DNA from: Reclinomonas americana ATCC 50394
Lineage: Eukaryota; Jakobida; Jakobea; Jakobida
Length of the DNA stretch: 30,518 bases
NCBI GenBank assembly: GCA_048213135.1
Contig: PS015027.1
Location: 109,231-139,748 of the forward strand
Reading direction: 5' to 3'
Below the pieces are notes generated by a model, which was not told the DNA's origin, did no database searches, and was given only the letters and a program-made list of their open reading frames with translations. The position numbers and the translations under genes are program-made. Shown here in pieces: positions 10,001 to 21,200 of the stretch. Within the stretch, counting starts at the first letter, position 1; each line of letters begins with the position of its first letter.

Positions 10001-11428
10001 GGAAGACGACCTGGGTGGATTTATTGTAAAGGACGATGAGGTCGACACTCCGGCGCCGCGCAATGCCAAGAAAGCCGGGGACGTGTGGAACGCCGACGAC
10101 GAGGACGCGGAGGATATGGATGATGATGAAGACGAGGACGATGACGATGCGAAGAGCTCCGACACCATCGACATGGGCAAGGAGGACAAGGAGTACAAGC
10201 CGCCCGGTTCGTGCGCATGATTTGTTACAAGCTCACTCCTTCTGATCGCTCACTTTTCCTACGCACGGCAGCCGACATTGATGTGCCGACTGCGCGTTCA
10301 CGAGATGCACCGGCGCGGCAGGCGGCCGCCAAGGCGTCGCGAGTGGTGGCCGAAGTGTTGCACGACTGGAGCGAGGGTGACGACGACGAACCGGCCAAGA
10401 AGAAGCGCAAGACAACGGGTCACAAGGGTGCCGGTTTCGGCAGCCTCGACATGGACGTGGATGAGGCGCCACCAAAGGGCAAGCGCGCACCCACCCCACC
10501 CGTCGCTGCCGCCGCCGCCGCACCACCACCACCACCAGCACCGGCACCCGCGGCGACGAAACGCGCACCAACACCACCTGCTCCCGTCACAGCTGCCGCA
10601 CCGGCTGCACGAACGCGATCACTACGCAGTGCGTCGCCGGTGCCGGTTGCCGCCGCCGCTGCCGGCGAAGACGATGGTTGCGTAGCCTTCTGTGCCTTCC
10701 TTTTGTCTTTTCTTGGTCTGAACACCCTCTCTCGTGCAGCCTGGATCACGGAAGACATCAACGCTCTGCGCGACGAGTTGCTGTCGTACACGAAACAACC
10801 GCGTCAGTTCTTGCAAAAGGTCTTTGACGACGCTGTGGAGGAGCTTCCGGGCAACAAGCAGGCCGCCACGGGTGCGCGCATCTGTGTGTGTCTCGTCCCC
10901 ACAACATCCATACTGACCTCTCGTTGATCATTCTCTTCACCGCACTGCAGCATACCTCAGCAACTGGCCACACCCATGCCGCGTTCCGCGTGCCATTCGC
11001 AAGGCACTCCGTCTGAAGAACATTGGCGAGCAGCTCCGCACGTGGAGGGACAGGTACTTGGCCATTTGGGACCAGACCTCAGCTCCCGCCGCCACCTTCC
11101 TCAACTCGGTTCGCTGCTTCCTCGAGCCGGCGCTGGGCGACGACGAGATCACCGAACTGACCGCCATTGTCGAGGAGTGCGGAGGGTACGCGCACACCAT
11201 CCCTCCTTCTCTCACTCGCTCTCTAACGCCAGCTAACCACGAGCTGCAATCGGCAGTGCGGTGTGTGGCAAGGTCGACGGCTCGACCACGCACATTGTGA
11301 CCGAGGACTACGTGAACCTGCCGAATGCCAAGTGGCAGAACACGATTGTGCAGGTCGAGCCGGCCTGGATCCGCCAGTGCAAGAAGAAGCAGCGCATGGT
11401 CGATGCCGATCCGTTCTTGGTCGACTGA
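7055..11428 (+). CDS. XRCC1: XRCC1 DNA single-strand-break repair scaffold; multi-exon, a few residues hidden by a gap
   Basis: Scaffold protein of base-excision and single-strand-break repair in the nucleus. The start ATG at 7055 gives MAAELKYRVVDCSSE, matching the start of the XRCC1 N-terminal domain. After a long intron with two gaps the domain resumes at 8022 (NVASPDLYRMWESKGNSKRE), then IELVNHGSAFISVD, LILPAKQIRTAREIE and FIRFTCSQPFPPESPVGLAR. An Ala/Pro/Lys linker follows. BRCT1 is at about 9440-9875 (FRIVISGIQNPERGDLRTKA, STHLITPYANTPKYFEAKS, VKKEWINDMFDEKKRLP). Next are a strongly acidic linker (9950-10190) with a Lys-rich NLS-like KKKRK (about 10400) and an Ala/Pro linker. The C-terminal BRCT2 is at about 11120-11425 (STTHIVTEDYVNLPNAKWQN, QVEPAWIRQCKKKQRM), ending FLVD. 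In animals BRCT1 binds PARP/PAR and BRCT2 binds DNA ligase III; partners here are unknown. Four introns use GTTGCG donors, and one exon (9726-9751) is only 26 bases. Confidence 0.93.
7125..7350. other. Assembly gap (226 N) in XRCC1 intron 1
   Basis: The N run is preceded by a CT microsatellite (about 7109-7124). It lies within the first XRCC1 intron, which starts with GTTGCG at 7101. No coding sequence is expected here. Confidence 0.85.
7351..7586. other. Intron sequence between two gaps; no gene seen
   Basis: 236 bases of CT-, CA- and GA-rich sequence. Nothing in it matches the missing five to ten XRCC1 residues, and no frame looks coding, so I read it as the middle of XRCC1 intron 1. Confidence 0.6.
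7587..8021. other. Assembly gap (435 N), covers the start of XRCC1 exon 2
   Basis: Preceded by a GA microsatellite and followed directly by coding sequence (NVASPDLYRMW). By comparison with the family, only about five to ten XRCC1 residues should be hidden at its right end. Confidence 0.85.
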
Positions 11429-11471
11429 TAGTAGCGCAGGACAAGTGTTTTGCTGAGTGTGAGAGAGGGCA

Positions 11472-14400
11472 ATGGATGAGGACTACGATGATGATGTTCC
11501 CGTGTGCTTCTCTGCGCTGTTTGCCGACGCCAGTGTGACGTCACCGTCCATGGCACTGCGCGGGCGTCATGTGTTTGTCGACCCCGTCATTCATGTGCGT
11601 CTCTCTCTCTCAACAAAGAAAGAAGAGTGACTCTCTCTGCCTCACTCACACACATCCGCATCTGCACGCAGCACATTATGTGGTGCAGTGTGCCTGCGCA
11701 TCGACTGTGGGAGCGCGGTGGCATTCGTCACCTCTCTGTCATCAGTGATGATCTCTCACAAATCACAGACAACCGTCTGTTGCGTCTCTCTCTCACTCAC
11801 ACACACTCACACTCAGTCACTATGTGTGTACACTCACACAGGCGCATCACACAGACTGCGCGACTCGCTTGACCGCTGTGTGCAGTCGGGTGCGCCTCTG
11901 AAAGCCGCCTTTCTCGTCAGTGGTCTCTTGTCGCAGTGGCAGCGTCGTGTGGAGCAGATTGTGGAGGCACTGGAGTTCACTGATGTGGCAGTGCACACCA
12001 CCTCTGACACACTGCTGGCCGCACTGGAGCATGAGTGCTCGTCGTATGAGTTGCGCTCCTCCAGGGGAAGGGAGTTGTTGTTGTTCACCACACTCACTCT
12101 GTGACACACGCAGAGAGTTTGAGGAGGCAGTGACACAGCGCATTCGACGAGCCACAAAGCACAGCAGCATGTTTCGTTTTTTTCTCTGACTGGTCGCAGC
12201 AGCGCCCATGCTTCACTCATGTTGTGGTCGTGTTAGCTCGGTGCGCGTGCACTACCTGCCACTGTTCTCGTTTGAGGTGTTTCCGCAGCTGCACATCTTC
12301 CCGTCGTTCTGCACGGCGCGGGATTGGATGAAGCATGGTGGGGCTGTGGCGACTGTGGATCCGTTTTTCATGCTCGAGTCGGAGCTGGAGGCGCAGCTCG
12401 AGGGGCAACGGTGTGTGCGCGCGATGTGGGGGAGGCGAAGACTGCGGTTGTGTTGGGCACTGACCGCTGCTCCTCTTGTCGGCAGACTCTCCGAGGTCGA
12501 GGATCTGAACCCGGTCAAGGAGCGCGTCTCGTTGCTTGGTGTGTGTGTGTGTGCGTGTGTGTTGTGGGGTGCGTGGGAAGAGAAAGGCTGGTGGCTTACT
12601 CCACTCAGCAAATGCACTGGCCACCACGATTGCGTACCAAAACCTGGAGCTGAGTCTGTTTGCGTGCGGTCCGCTGGCACACCTGGTGGCCGCCCGCACG
12701 CAAATGTACTTGTCGCGGACGGAACACAGTCGCGAGGAAAAGGCCGCCGTGGTCATTGTGGATCGAGTTGCGTGGTGGCGACGGCGAACGGATGATGCAC
12801 AGGGGTATTTTTCGTACTCACTTGCTTGATGCAGGCACTCGATCTGGCCTCGCCACTGCTGGCGGCCACGCATCTGGTCGATCGCCTGTTTGAGATGCAC
12901 GAGCGACAGCCGCAGCGCGCCACCGACATTCTCATTCCTCTGCCGGGTGATGACGTCGATGGAGGTGACCGCACTCATTCTTTCTCGCTCCCTTCCGACT
13001 CCTCCTCCCTCTGCGCTGACATGATATTCAGGAGCCCTGCTCACGCACTCACTTGTACAACCGGATCCGCATCGCTTGCGTGTGATTTGCGACAAGAGCA
13101 CCGTGTGTTCGAACACCGACGCTGTTGCATCTGCCGGCACCGTGTATGCGCGGCTGCGCAATGTGCTGGACAAGGACCCAGTGTGCCACGACTTTATTCA
13201 CCACTTGCCTGTTGCGTGCAGTTGGATGATAATTCCTGTCTGTGGAGTGAAACAGTGTGGAATGACGCATGGGCGTGCAGCAGGTCAAGAGTCCAGTGAC
13301 ACCGGTGGAGTTCCGCCAGTTGCTCCCGTTCCGAGACGATGGCGTGGGTGCGCATTTGGCACGACACCAACACCTGTTGCCGCTGCATGCATTGGCGCTG
13401 GCCTGTGCCGGCGCTCTCGATGACACGCCCGCCAATCGTCGAGCAGCACCGCTGCGTGAGATGCAGGAGGTATGACTGGCAAGCATCGTGTAGCATCGTG
13501 TGTTCTCACTCCCTTGGCCGTCGCCGCAGATGCTGATATGGCTCTCCACGCAAGAATCACCGGAGGAGACGTGTCTCGCACAGATTGCCGCTCACGTCAA
13601 GGCCAACGGTGCGTATTTGTGCGCGCGTGGCGTGACAAACTCACCTTTGCTCACTCGTGGTATGTGTTGTGCAGCCGACATGGAGTTTGCGGACGCGGTG
13701 TCACTTCTCGTGTTTTGCTGTTCTTTGCACGGACCGAACATGGTGCCTGTGCTGCATGCTGGTGGTGACACGGGCCTGTTGGGCAGCATTCTGCACCACT
13801 TCCGCCGCTTGGAGCTGCGCGAGGAGGTGACTGATTTGTTGCACCAGGTGGCGGTGTCTCGCTCCGAACTCGGCGACGATTAGTTGCGTCTCGATTGGCA
13901 TGCACATATCCCCAATGCGTTTATTTCTAACCGTGCACGCCCGTCCTTGCTGCCAGCTTTGGCTCGCTGCTCAACCAGGACAGCGAGTCGCTGCAGGGCG
14001 TGTGCTCGCGCATCATCTCGGTGCTGGGATCCGTGGACCATCGCAAAGTGCGTGACCACGGCATCATGCCGATCGACGACGGCGGCGTATCGTCACTGCT
14101 GTCTTCGTCGCTGAGGTGTGGTAGCGCTCGTTCGTATTCATGTCTTACGAGTCAGCACCACTCATGCGTCGCCGTTCACACGCAGTGCCTTCTTCACCTC
14201 GTCGAAAGACACGGTGTGGAGTCGCTCCGACACCATTATCATTTGCGTTCTCGGCGGCATCACGCTGGCCGAGTATCGCGACATTATGACTGCGGCGAAC
14301 GCACAGGCACAATCGAAAAATGTTACGCGTGCCCGTGACGCATCTCTCTGATTGACCGTGATTGACGCATCCACCCGTGTGTATCATCTGTCACAGATCA

Positions 14401-14486
14401 TGATATGGTCCACCAGTCTGCTCGACGCCAACTCTCTCGCCCGACAACTTGCCACCCGCGTGCCAACCGTAACCTCAAAATTGTAA
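11472..14486 (+). CDS. SCFD2: SCFD2-like Sec1/Munc18 family protein; multi-exon
   Basis: Sec1/Munc18 proteins bind SNAREs and support vesicle fusion; SCFD2 is a divergent, poorly understood branch. The start ATG at 11472 gives MDEDYDDDVPVCFSALFADA. Exons then give LSVISDDLSQITDNRL, KAAFLVSGLLSQWQRRVEQI, VRVHYLPLFSFEVFPQLHIF, LANALATTIAYQNLELSLFA, and the family hallmark AAVVIVDRALDLASPLLAA (about 12750-12860). Later parts read VICDKSTVCSN, VKSPVTPVEFRQLLPFRDDG and LLVFCCSLHGPNMVPVLHAG. The end, DTIIICVLGGITLAEYRDI then QIMIWSTSLLD, fits the C-terminal beta-strands of SCFD2-type proteins. The stop is at 14484-14486. It begins 43 bases after the XRCC1 stop and converges on the next gene with a 33-base gap. 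Exon borders were judged by eye, and assignment to SCFD2 rather than another Sec1/Munc18 branch rests on motif resemblance. Confidence 0.78.
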
Positions 14487-14519
14487 CCTCTCTCCGTCAT
14501 TCATTCACTTCTATACTGC
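14487..14519. other. 33-bp convergent intergenic gap
   Basis: This is all that separates the stop codon of the SCFD2-like gene (plus) from that of the HEAT-type gene (minus). No polyadenylation signal such as AATAAA is visible in it. The 3' untranslated regions must overlap each other or the neighbouring coding sequence. Confidence 0.8.
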
Positions 14520-17500
14520 CTACTGCGCCAGCCACTTCTCTATGTGATCCACCAGTTCCCGTGTGGCCGGCCGTACTCTCCGCGCCTGCTGCTCCTCGTC
14601 GGCACCCGCTAGTCGCCACACTCGGCTCCAGCCGTCGTGCAACGCCTGTTGCATTGCAGATCGCACGCTTCGCTCACGCAGCGCCGGTGAGCGCGGCACG
14701 TCCTCGTCGCTACCATCATCGCCGCCATCGTCACCGCTACCATCTCCGCTACCACTACCACTGCCGCTGCCGCTAGCGCCCTCGGCCGCCGCCGTGGAAA
14801 CCGCCATTTGCGATGCTGATCGCGGCGCCAGGTACCGTCCAAGGAGGCACACGTTGCGGTGCACGCGCTCCCAGTCGCCTGCATTCCTCCACCATCAGCA
14901 CTGCGACTGTGATTCACAGAACCACACACACACAAAAAACACACTCACCGCTATCGGCCGCGCTCACTAGTGACGCCGCCATGGCTTGCGCCCACTGCAC
15001 CTGGACATCACCGGCCGGCGATCGGCACGCGACCGCCGACAGCAGCGCCGCTGTCTTCACCAGCAGCACGCTGTCGTCATCGAAAAACATGGGTTGCGCT
15101 GCCGTCCGACACAGATGCGTCCACAGTGCCGCGTCCTCCAGCAGCAGATGCACCAGCGGAGTCTTGGTGAAGGCAATCAACAGATCCAGCAGCGTGTAGC
15201 GCACATTGAAGAGTGCATCCTCCAGATCCTCCATACCAAATTCGTCGTCCTCGTCGTCGTCGTCACCCTCGCCACGATCCTCTCGTGCACCCTCGCGTGC
15301 ATCTCGCGCACTCAGCCGCTCATCGGTGAGCTCATCCGACACAAACCGGACGGCCAGTCGCAGCAGCAGCTCACATTCGTCGAGCAGTGCATTGGGTTCC
15401 TCCAGCTCGTCGCCGGCACCCAACAGCAGCATCTCCAACGTGTGCAAACAGAATGGACCCACAGTGTAAAACTGGCGACTGTGTGTCGCCAGCGAGCCCG
15501 CCACGGGCAGGAAGCGCGAGCGCAGAAGGCGGACGGCTCGAAGCCGCGCATCGGCGCTAATGGCATCCGGGCACGCAAACGCAATGCGGCCGAGTCCACG
15601 CATCACACTCGCGAGTGCGTCAATGTCGTGCAGGTCGGGCTGGAATGACTCAATGGTCATCAGCAGCAGCGACACGGTTTCGGTGACCAGGGGCCGGAAG
15701 GCGTCGGCTTCGTCGTCGTCCATCAAGCAGAAGGCAACATCTCTGCATTGTGGGGTGGCAAATCAGCGAGTATCCCTGCTTCACGCGGGGTCGACGTGCA
15801 CGCAACGCCAGGATTTCAGGATCACGCAAGCGGAACAGAATGAGATGCTTCAACTCCTCCAGGTGCGACTTGACGTGATGCTGTGCAGTGTGCCGTGAAC
15901 GCGATGAGACGACCATGGTACCTTTTCGACTTGTTGGAACGCCGTGCGGCACAACGCAACATCGGCCACACGAATCCATGCGCTCAGCGCCTTGATGACA
16001 CCGACTCGCACCTCGTGTACCTTTTTCTCGCTCCACTCGCGCTCTTCACCGCCCTGCTGCTGCTGAGCCGGCACAGGACGCTCATTTTCATGGGCTAACC
16101 GCATTGGCCTGGCATCGTCATCGTAATCATCATCGTCGTCATCGTCGTCATCCTCCTCGCCCTCTCCGTCATCGTCTTCCTCCTCGTCATCGACGTGACC
16201 ACCGCGGCTAATGAACCCCGGACTCGCATCCGCTTCCTGCTCTCACGTCAGTCAATTTCACACGCTTCTTGCGCAGCGCACAGTTGACACTCACCAAGAA
16301 CCGCTCCGCGCACGTCTTGAGCGTGCCAAAAAGCGAGTCGAGCGGCGCCGAGCTCTCGTCGGACGATGAGGCCACACGCGCGAGGAACTCTGCGCGCCAG
16401 CACATGCCATCATTCCCATGCACGACAAGAGGGGAGAACACACGCGCAGAACTTACCATTGCCACCTGCAACGGCTGACATGGCGGCACAAAACTTGCGC
16501 AGTGCCTTCAGCGTCGGCAGCAGCACCAGCTCAGGATCCGGTTTCGGGCCAGCGCGGTCGCCGCGGAGAGTACGCGAACAAAACTCCAACAGTGACTCGG
16601 CAAACATGGCGAACAGCGGATGTGCCGGCGACATGGCCGATGTCACAAAACTCAACACCAATGGCACGACATCCGGACACTCGGCTGCATACACAACAAC
16701 AGCATAGACAGAAGCGTGAGATCGCAGCGCCCACAACGTTAGAGGTGTGATACCAACCTTGCACTTGCTCGTTGCACAGGGCGCTGTGTAGCGTCTCCAG
16801 CAGCACTCGGGAAAAGGGAAAGTCTGCGTGTGCGAGTGAGGACGGAGAGAAAGAGAAAAGAGTGGGTGGACGATAGAGGTCGTAACTCTGCTCATCCAGC
16901 AGCACGGTGACGCGCTCCTCCTGCTCTTTGCTGGTCAGCACAGGTGGGTGATCCGTCTCCCCAGCATCCGCGTCTTGCACAGCCTCAATGAGCTCCGTCA
17001 CCACAGACGACTTGGGCAGTCGGTGCTCGTCGCAGCGCAGATTGCACGCATTCTCCGCCACACGTCCGGTCAACTCCAGCGCCGCCGACAGCGACAGCCG
17101 CACACCGTCACCGACGCCAAGACTGGCCACATGCATCGTGAGGGAAAAAATACACACGCTCACGCACACGTACATATGGGGAGCGACTGTTTCATGACGC
17201 ACCTCACAATCGGCACCGACACCTCCAGAATCTCGCGCGACATCTCCAGCAACGACAGCGGCGACATCATGCCAACCACTGTGCGCATGTACTTGATGCC
17301 GGTGACAAAGAGCATATGTGCGTGCTGCTGCCGCGCGTCTTCTCCTCCGTCGGCGGCCACCACCAGCGCCAGCGCACTCTGCGACAAGCGCGACAGGCAC
17401 ACCAACACTGCACGAGTGGCCGTCTCCCCGCCAATGCCGGCACTGTACTCCTTGGTGTGATGGCCGATGAGCCGGAGGAGGATCTTGAGGGCCTCCAGCT

Positions 17501-18058
17501 GCACGCGCACAATGGCATCGTGCTCCACACTCGCATGCCGCATGTACGTGCCGAGTGCGTCGGCCAGCGGACCCACGACGGTCGCCGGAACACTGCTGCG
17601 GTACGGATTCTTGTCAATCAGCTGCATGGAGACGCACACAAAAGTGAGTGTGGAGAGCTGAGCATGGGACCTCCTCGCGCACGCTCTACTTCACCGTGTC
17701 AATCACCGGTAGCAAGCGACGATGCACGGCGACGTGTCGACCAGCAGAGTCTGTGTGCACATGAGCACACGAGCACAGTGAGAGAGAGAGAGAAGAGGAA
17801 GTCTCTGCGCGCACCTGCGATAAACCGCTGCGATGCCTCTCTCACGGCCACCACATGCGCCTCGAGCACTGTGCGACACGCACGCGAGGATTCACGCATT
17901 GCTCCGAGTGCATTTCGTACATAGTCTGTGTGCGCACACAGTGAGCAAGTGCGTACATTGTGCGCGTAAGAGTGTGTGCATGTGTCACCTTGCAAGGCTT
18001 GAGGCGATGTGCAGCCCACAATCTGGCGCAAAACTTGCGACTCGACACTTGCGTCCAT
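14520..18058 (-). CDS. Large HEAT/ARM-type alpha-helical protein with acidic inserts; family not identified
   Basis: I do not recognise the family. The start ATG at 18058 gives MDASVESQVLRQIVGCTSPQ. Joined exons read DYVRNALGAMRESSRACRTV, RRLLPVIDTLIDKNPYRSSV, VQLEALKILLRLIGHHTKEY, YMRTVVGMMSPLSLLEMSRE, VPLVLSFVTSAMSPAHPLFA and VRVGVIKALSAWIRVADVAL. The largest exon (about 14950-15740) has many amphipathic helices (EDALFNVRYTLLDLLIAFTK). This is the pattern of importin/exportin-like or other alpha-solenoid scaffolds, which is an inference. Acidic stretches lie at about 16110-16200 (long Asp/Glu run) and 15240-15280, and a Gly-Ser-Asp stretch at 14690-14790. The protein ends EKWLAQ, with the stop at 14520-14522. 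It is divergent from the CAP-EGF gene and convergent with the SCFD2-like gene. Confidence 0.75.
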
Positions 18059-18238
18059 TTTTTTCGATGCAAATGGACAGATTGGTACGCGAGCAATGGC
18101 CATCACACCGTTACAGCAGATTTTTTCATCGCGCGCCAAATCGTCTTCGAGAGAGTGTGTTCGTTGAGGGCGTGTGCGTGAGTGTCGCACTGTTGGAGTG
18201 AGACAAGGAGAGAAGACAGAAAGAAAAGAGAGAGAGAT
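18059..18238. promoter_or_regulatory. 180-bp divergent promoter region with an E2F-like site
   Basis: It lies between the start codons of the HEAT-type gene (minus) and the CAP-EGF-SUEL gene (plus). Positions 18131-18140 read GCGCGCCAAA, which is TTTGGCGCGC on the minus strand and matches the E2F/DP core consensus. The leader just before the plus-strand ATG (about 18200-18238) is almost pure purine. No TATA box is evident. Function is inferred. Confidence 0.45.
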
Positions 18239-21200
18239 ATGCGACACGTGAGCGCGTTGTCGCTGGCGGTGGTGGCAGCAGTGCTGCTGCTGCTGATGGT
18301 GGTGACTGTGAGTGCAGCAGCACCCAACTTGCTGGTGAACCCGCCAGCGGGTACGCCACCGGCCGTCGGCAGTGTGGTCGACTATGAGCAGAAGCGCGGC
18401 AACGGCTTGTCGGTGAAGAGCAACTCGTTGGTGAATCTGACGCAGTCGCAAAAGGATGCGCTCATTGCGCAGCACAACACGGAGCGTGCGGCTGTCACCG
18501 GCGCCAACATGCTGGCTGCCGTGTGGGACTCGGGTGCGTTGTTTCCCATGCCACTCTTGTAAGTCGCAGTTTCGCTCATCGCGGTTTTTCTTTCGTGTAG
18601 CACTCGAGGCCGATGCTGCGGCGTGGGCTCTGTTGTGCGTCTTCCAGCACGACTTGAGTGGCACGGGAGAGGGCGAGAATCTGGCTGCGCAGTGGCCGTT
18701 CAGCTCCATCACTGCCCCCACGCAGCTGGGACAGGGTTGGGTCGACGAGAAGCAGTGTTGAGTTGTTGTTGTTGTTGTTGTCTATTTCTCCCAACTCGGC
18801 ACTCATGCGTCCCACAGGGTACACGTTCCCGAGCACGTGCACAGCACCAGCGAGCAACACCTGCTACCATTACACGCAGGTTTGATGCGAGCGAGATTGT
18901 GGGTTTGTCGCGCGCGTTCTTCTAAGATTTAAGCGCATATATCCTTGTTGTCGATAGATGATCTGGGCGTCGAGCTACCGCGTCGGGTACGCACAACTCT
19001 CTTCCCCCAGCAAGGGTTGACCCCGTGGCTGACATTTGTTTGCGTCTGCAGCTGCGCGTTGGCCAACTGCATGGACACGGCGAATGACAATATTCCCGCT
19101 GGCGGTAGCAACTGGGGCTTCCTGGTGCGCTTTTATCTTTATTTTGCTCTTCCCTCTTTCATCTCGCGCGGTTGCTCACTCGTGCTGGGGTTCGTTTCAG
19201 GTGTGCCGCTACTCGCCGCAGGGCAACTTTGTCGACGGCACCGGCACTCTGCTGCCGCCGTACACTCCGGGTCAGTGCACCAACTACAACAGCGGCTCTG
19301 GCACATGCCCGAGCACGCAGCCCGTGTGCACTGGCAAGCTGTGCTACGCCTCGACGAGTTGCGGAGAGGACTCGCCATTGGCGTCGCTATAGTTTCTGCA
19401 CTCACACACGCACGCACATTCGCTGCAGGCTTCAACTGCTCGTCGCTGAACAACTGCAATGGTGCCGCTGGCACCTGCACGGCAAACAACGTCTGGTGTG
19501 TTTATTTGACTTTGCATAATCTCCCTCGCCTCGTATTTCAGCATCTCACTTTCGTCGCCACAGCACGTGCAACGCTGGTTTCACTGGCGCCGACTGCGGT
19601 TGCAACACGTCGAGCTCATGCACTGGTGCCAACCAGACATGCAACACTGCCGGCGTCAACGGTGCTTGCTCATGCATTGGCAACTACGCCACACCTTCTT
19701 GCACTCAGTGCCTCAACGGATTCTACGGCGCGACCTGCACCGGCACCTGCTCCACCTGGTCAGTGCACGTCTCCACAGTAGTCACCAATGTGCCGTCGCT
19801 GACATGACAAACCATCCCCTCGTTCTCAGCGTGGCGGCCAACACTCAGTCGTGCACCAGCACCACGTCGGGTGGCTGCAACTGCAAGGCGGGTGCTGCCG
19901 GTCCCAACTGCCAGTACACCAACAGCGGCACTTGCAGTGGCCACGGCACTGCGCAGGCCAATGGCTCGTGCGTGTGCAATGCAGGCTACAGCGGCGCCGA
20001 CTGCTCGTCTTGCGCCGCCGGTTTCTACGGCCCCACGTGCGCCGGCAGCTGCTCGGCTTGCAGCGCTGCTGGCACGCAGTCGTGCAGCTCGGGTATCAAT
20101 GGTACCGGCTGCGTCTGCAACACTGGCTTCACTGGTACCAACTGGTCTGTGCACTCGCCGTTCCCTCACACTTGGCGTGCGTCGGCGGTGGCTCACAAGC
20201 TGTGCGCTTTTGTTTTTCCTCACGCAGCGACCAATGCTTGCCCGGCAAGTTTGGTCCGACTTGCAGCGGCACGTGTCCGACGTGCCAGAACGGTGGCACA
20301 TGCAACTCGGTGGGTCGACAGCATTGCTGCTGACGATATATTGTCATTGTGGGCAACTCATGTGTTGCGCTACGTAGGGTGTGTCGGGCAATGGAACGTG
20401 CCAGTGCCAGGCTGGCTCCAGTGGCCCTCTCTGCCAGTGCATCAATGCCACCACCTGCAGTGGAAACGGCTCGTGCGACAGCAGCGGCTCCTGCGTGTGC
20501 CAGTCTGGATTTGTGGGCCCCGCCTGCCAGTGCCAGAATGGAACCACTTGGTGCGTTGTGTTTGTGTGTGCATGTTTGGCATGGCTGGCTTGTCGCTCAC
20601 ACACACTGCAGCAAGAACGGTGGAACATGCCAAGCCAACGGCTCGTGCTCGTGCACTGGCAACTTTGGCGGCTCCACTTGCAACACTTGCCAGCCGAACT
20701 TCTTCGGTGCCACCTGCTCCGGCGTGTGCCCGACTTGCCTGAACGGCGGCACGTTGCGTGGAAATTGGCCATTGATAAATGGTGTGCAGTGCCTTGTGAC
20801 TCATCGCCTCTCCCGTCATCAGTTGCAACCAGGGCATCTCTGGCAACGGTCTGTGCCAATGCCCTGCAGGCACTGCTGGCGCCACTTGCCAGTGCTCCAA
20901 TGCCACCACCTGCAACGGAAATGGCACGTGCAATGCCTCTGGTACCTGCGTGTGCAGCTCCAGCTTTAGCGGGTCAGATTGCTCGCAGTGCGCCACTGGC
21001 CGCTTCGGCAGCGCTTGCGACGGTGACTGCAACCAATGCGATGCTATTGGCTCGTCTGGCTGCTCGCAGGGCGTTGCCGGCACCGGCTGCCAGTGCAAGC
21101 CAGGTTTCACTGGCAAGTTCTGCGACCAGTGCCAAGCTGGCAAGTTTGGCAACGATTGGTGCGTGGAATCGCTCGCCTGTCACACACTATGGCCAGGGAA

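Noticed and set aside
19567-20742. 391-codon frame rich in Trp, His and Leu within the EGF array
   Set aside because: It is an off-frame reading of the Cys-rich repeats. The true frame gives EGF modules and correct splicing.
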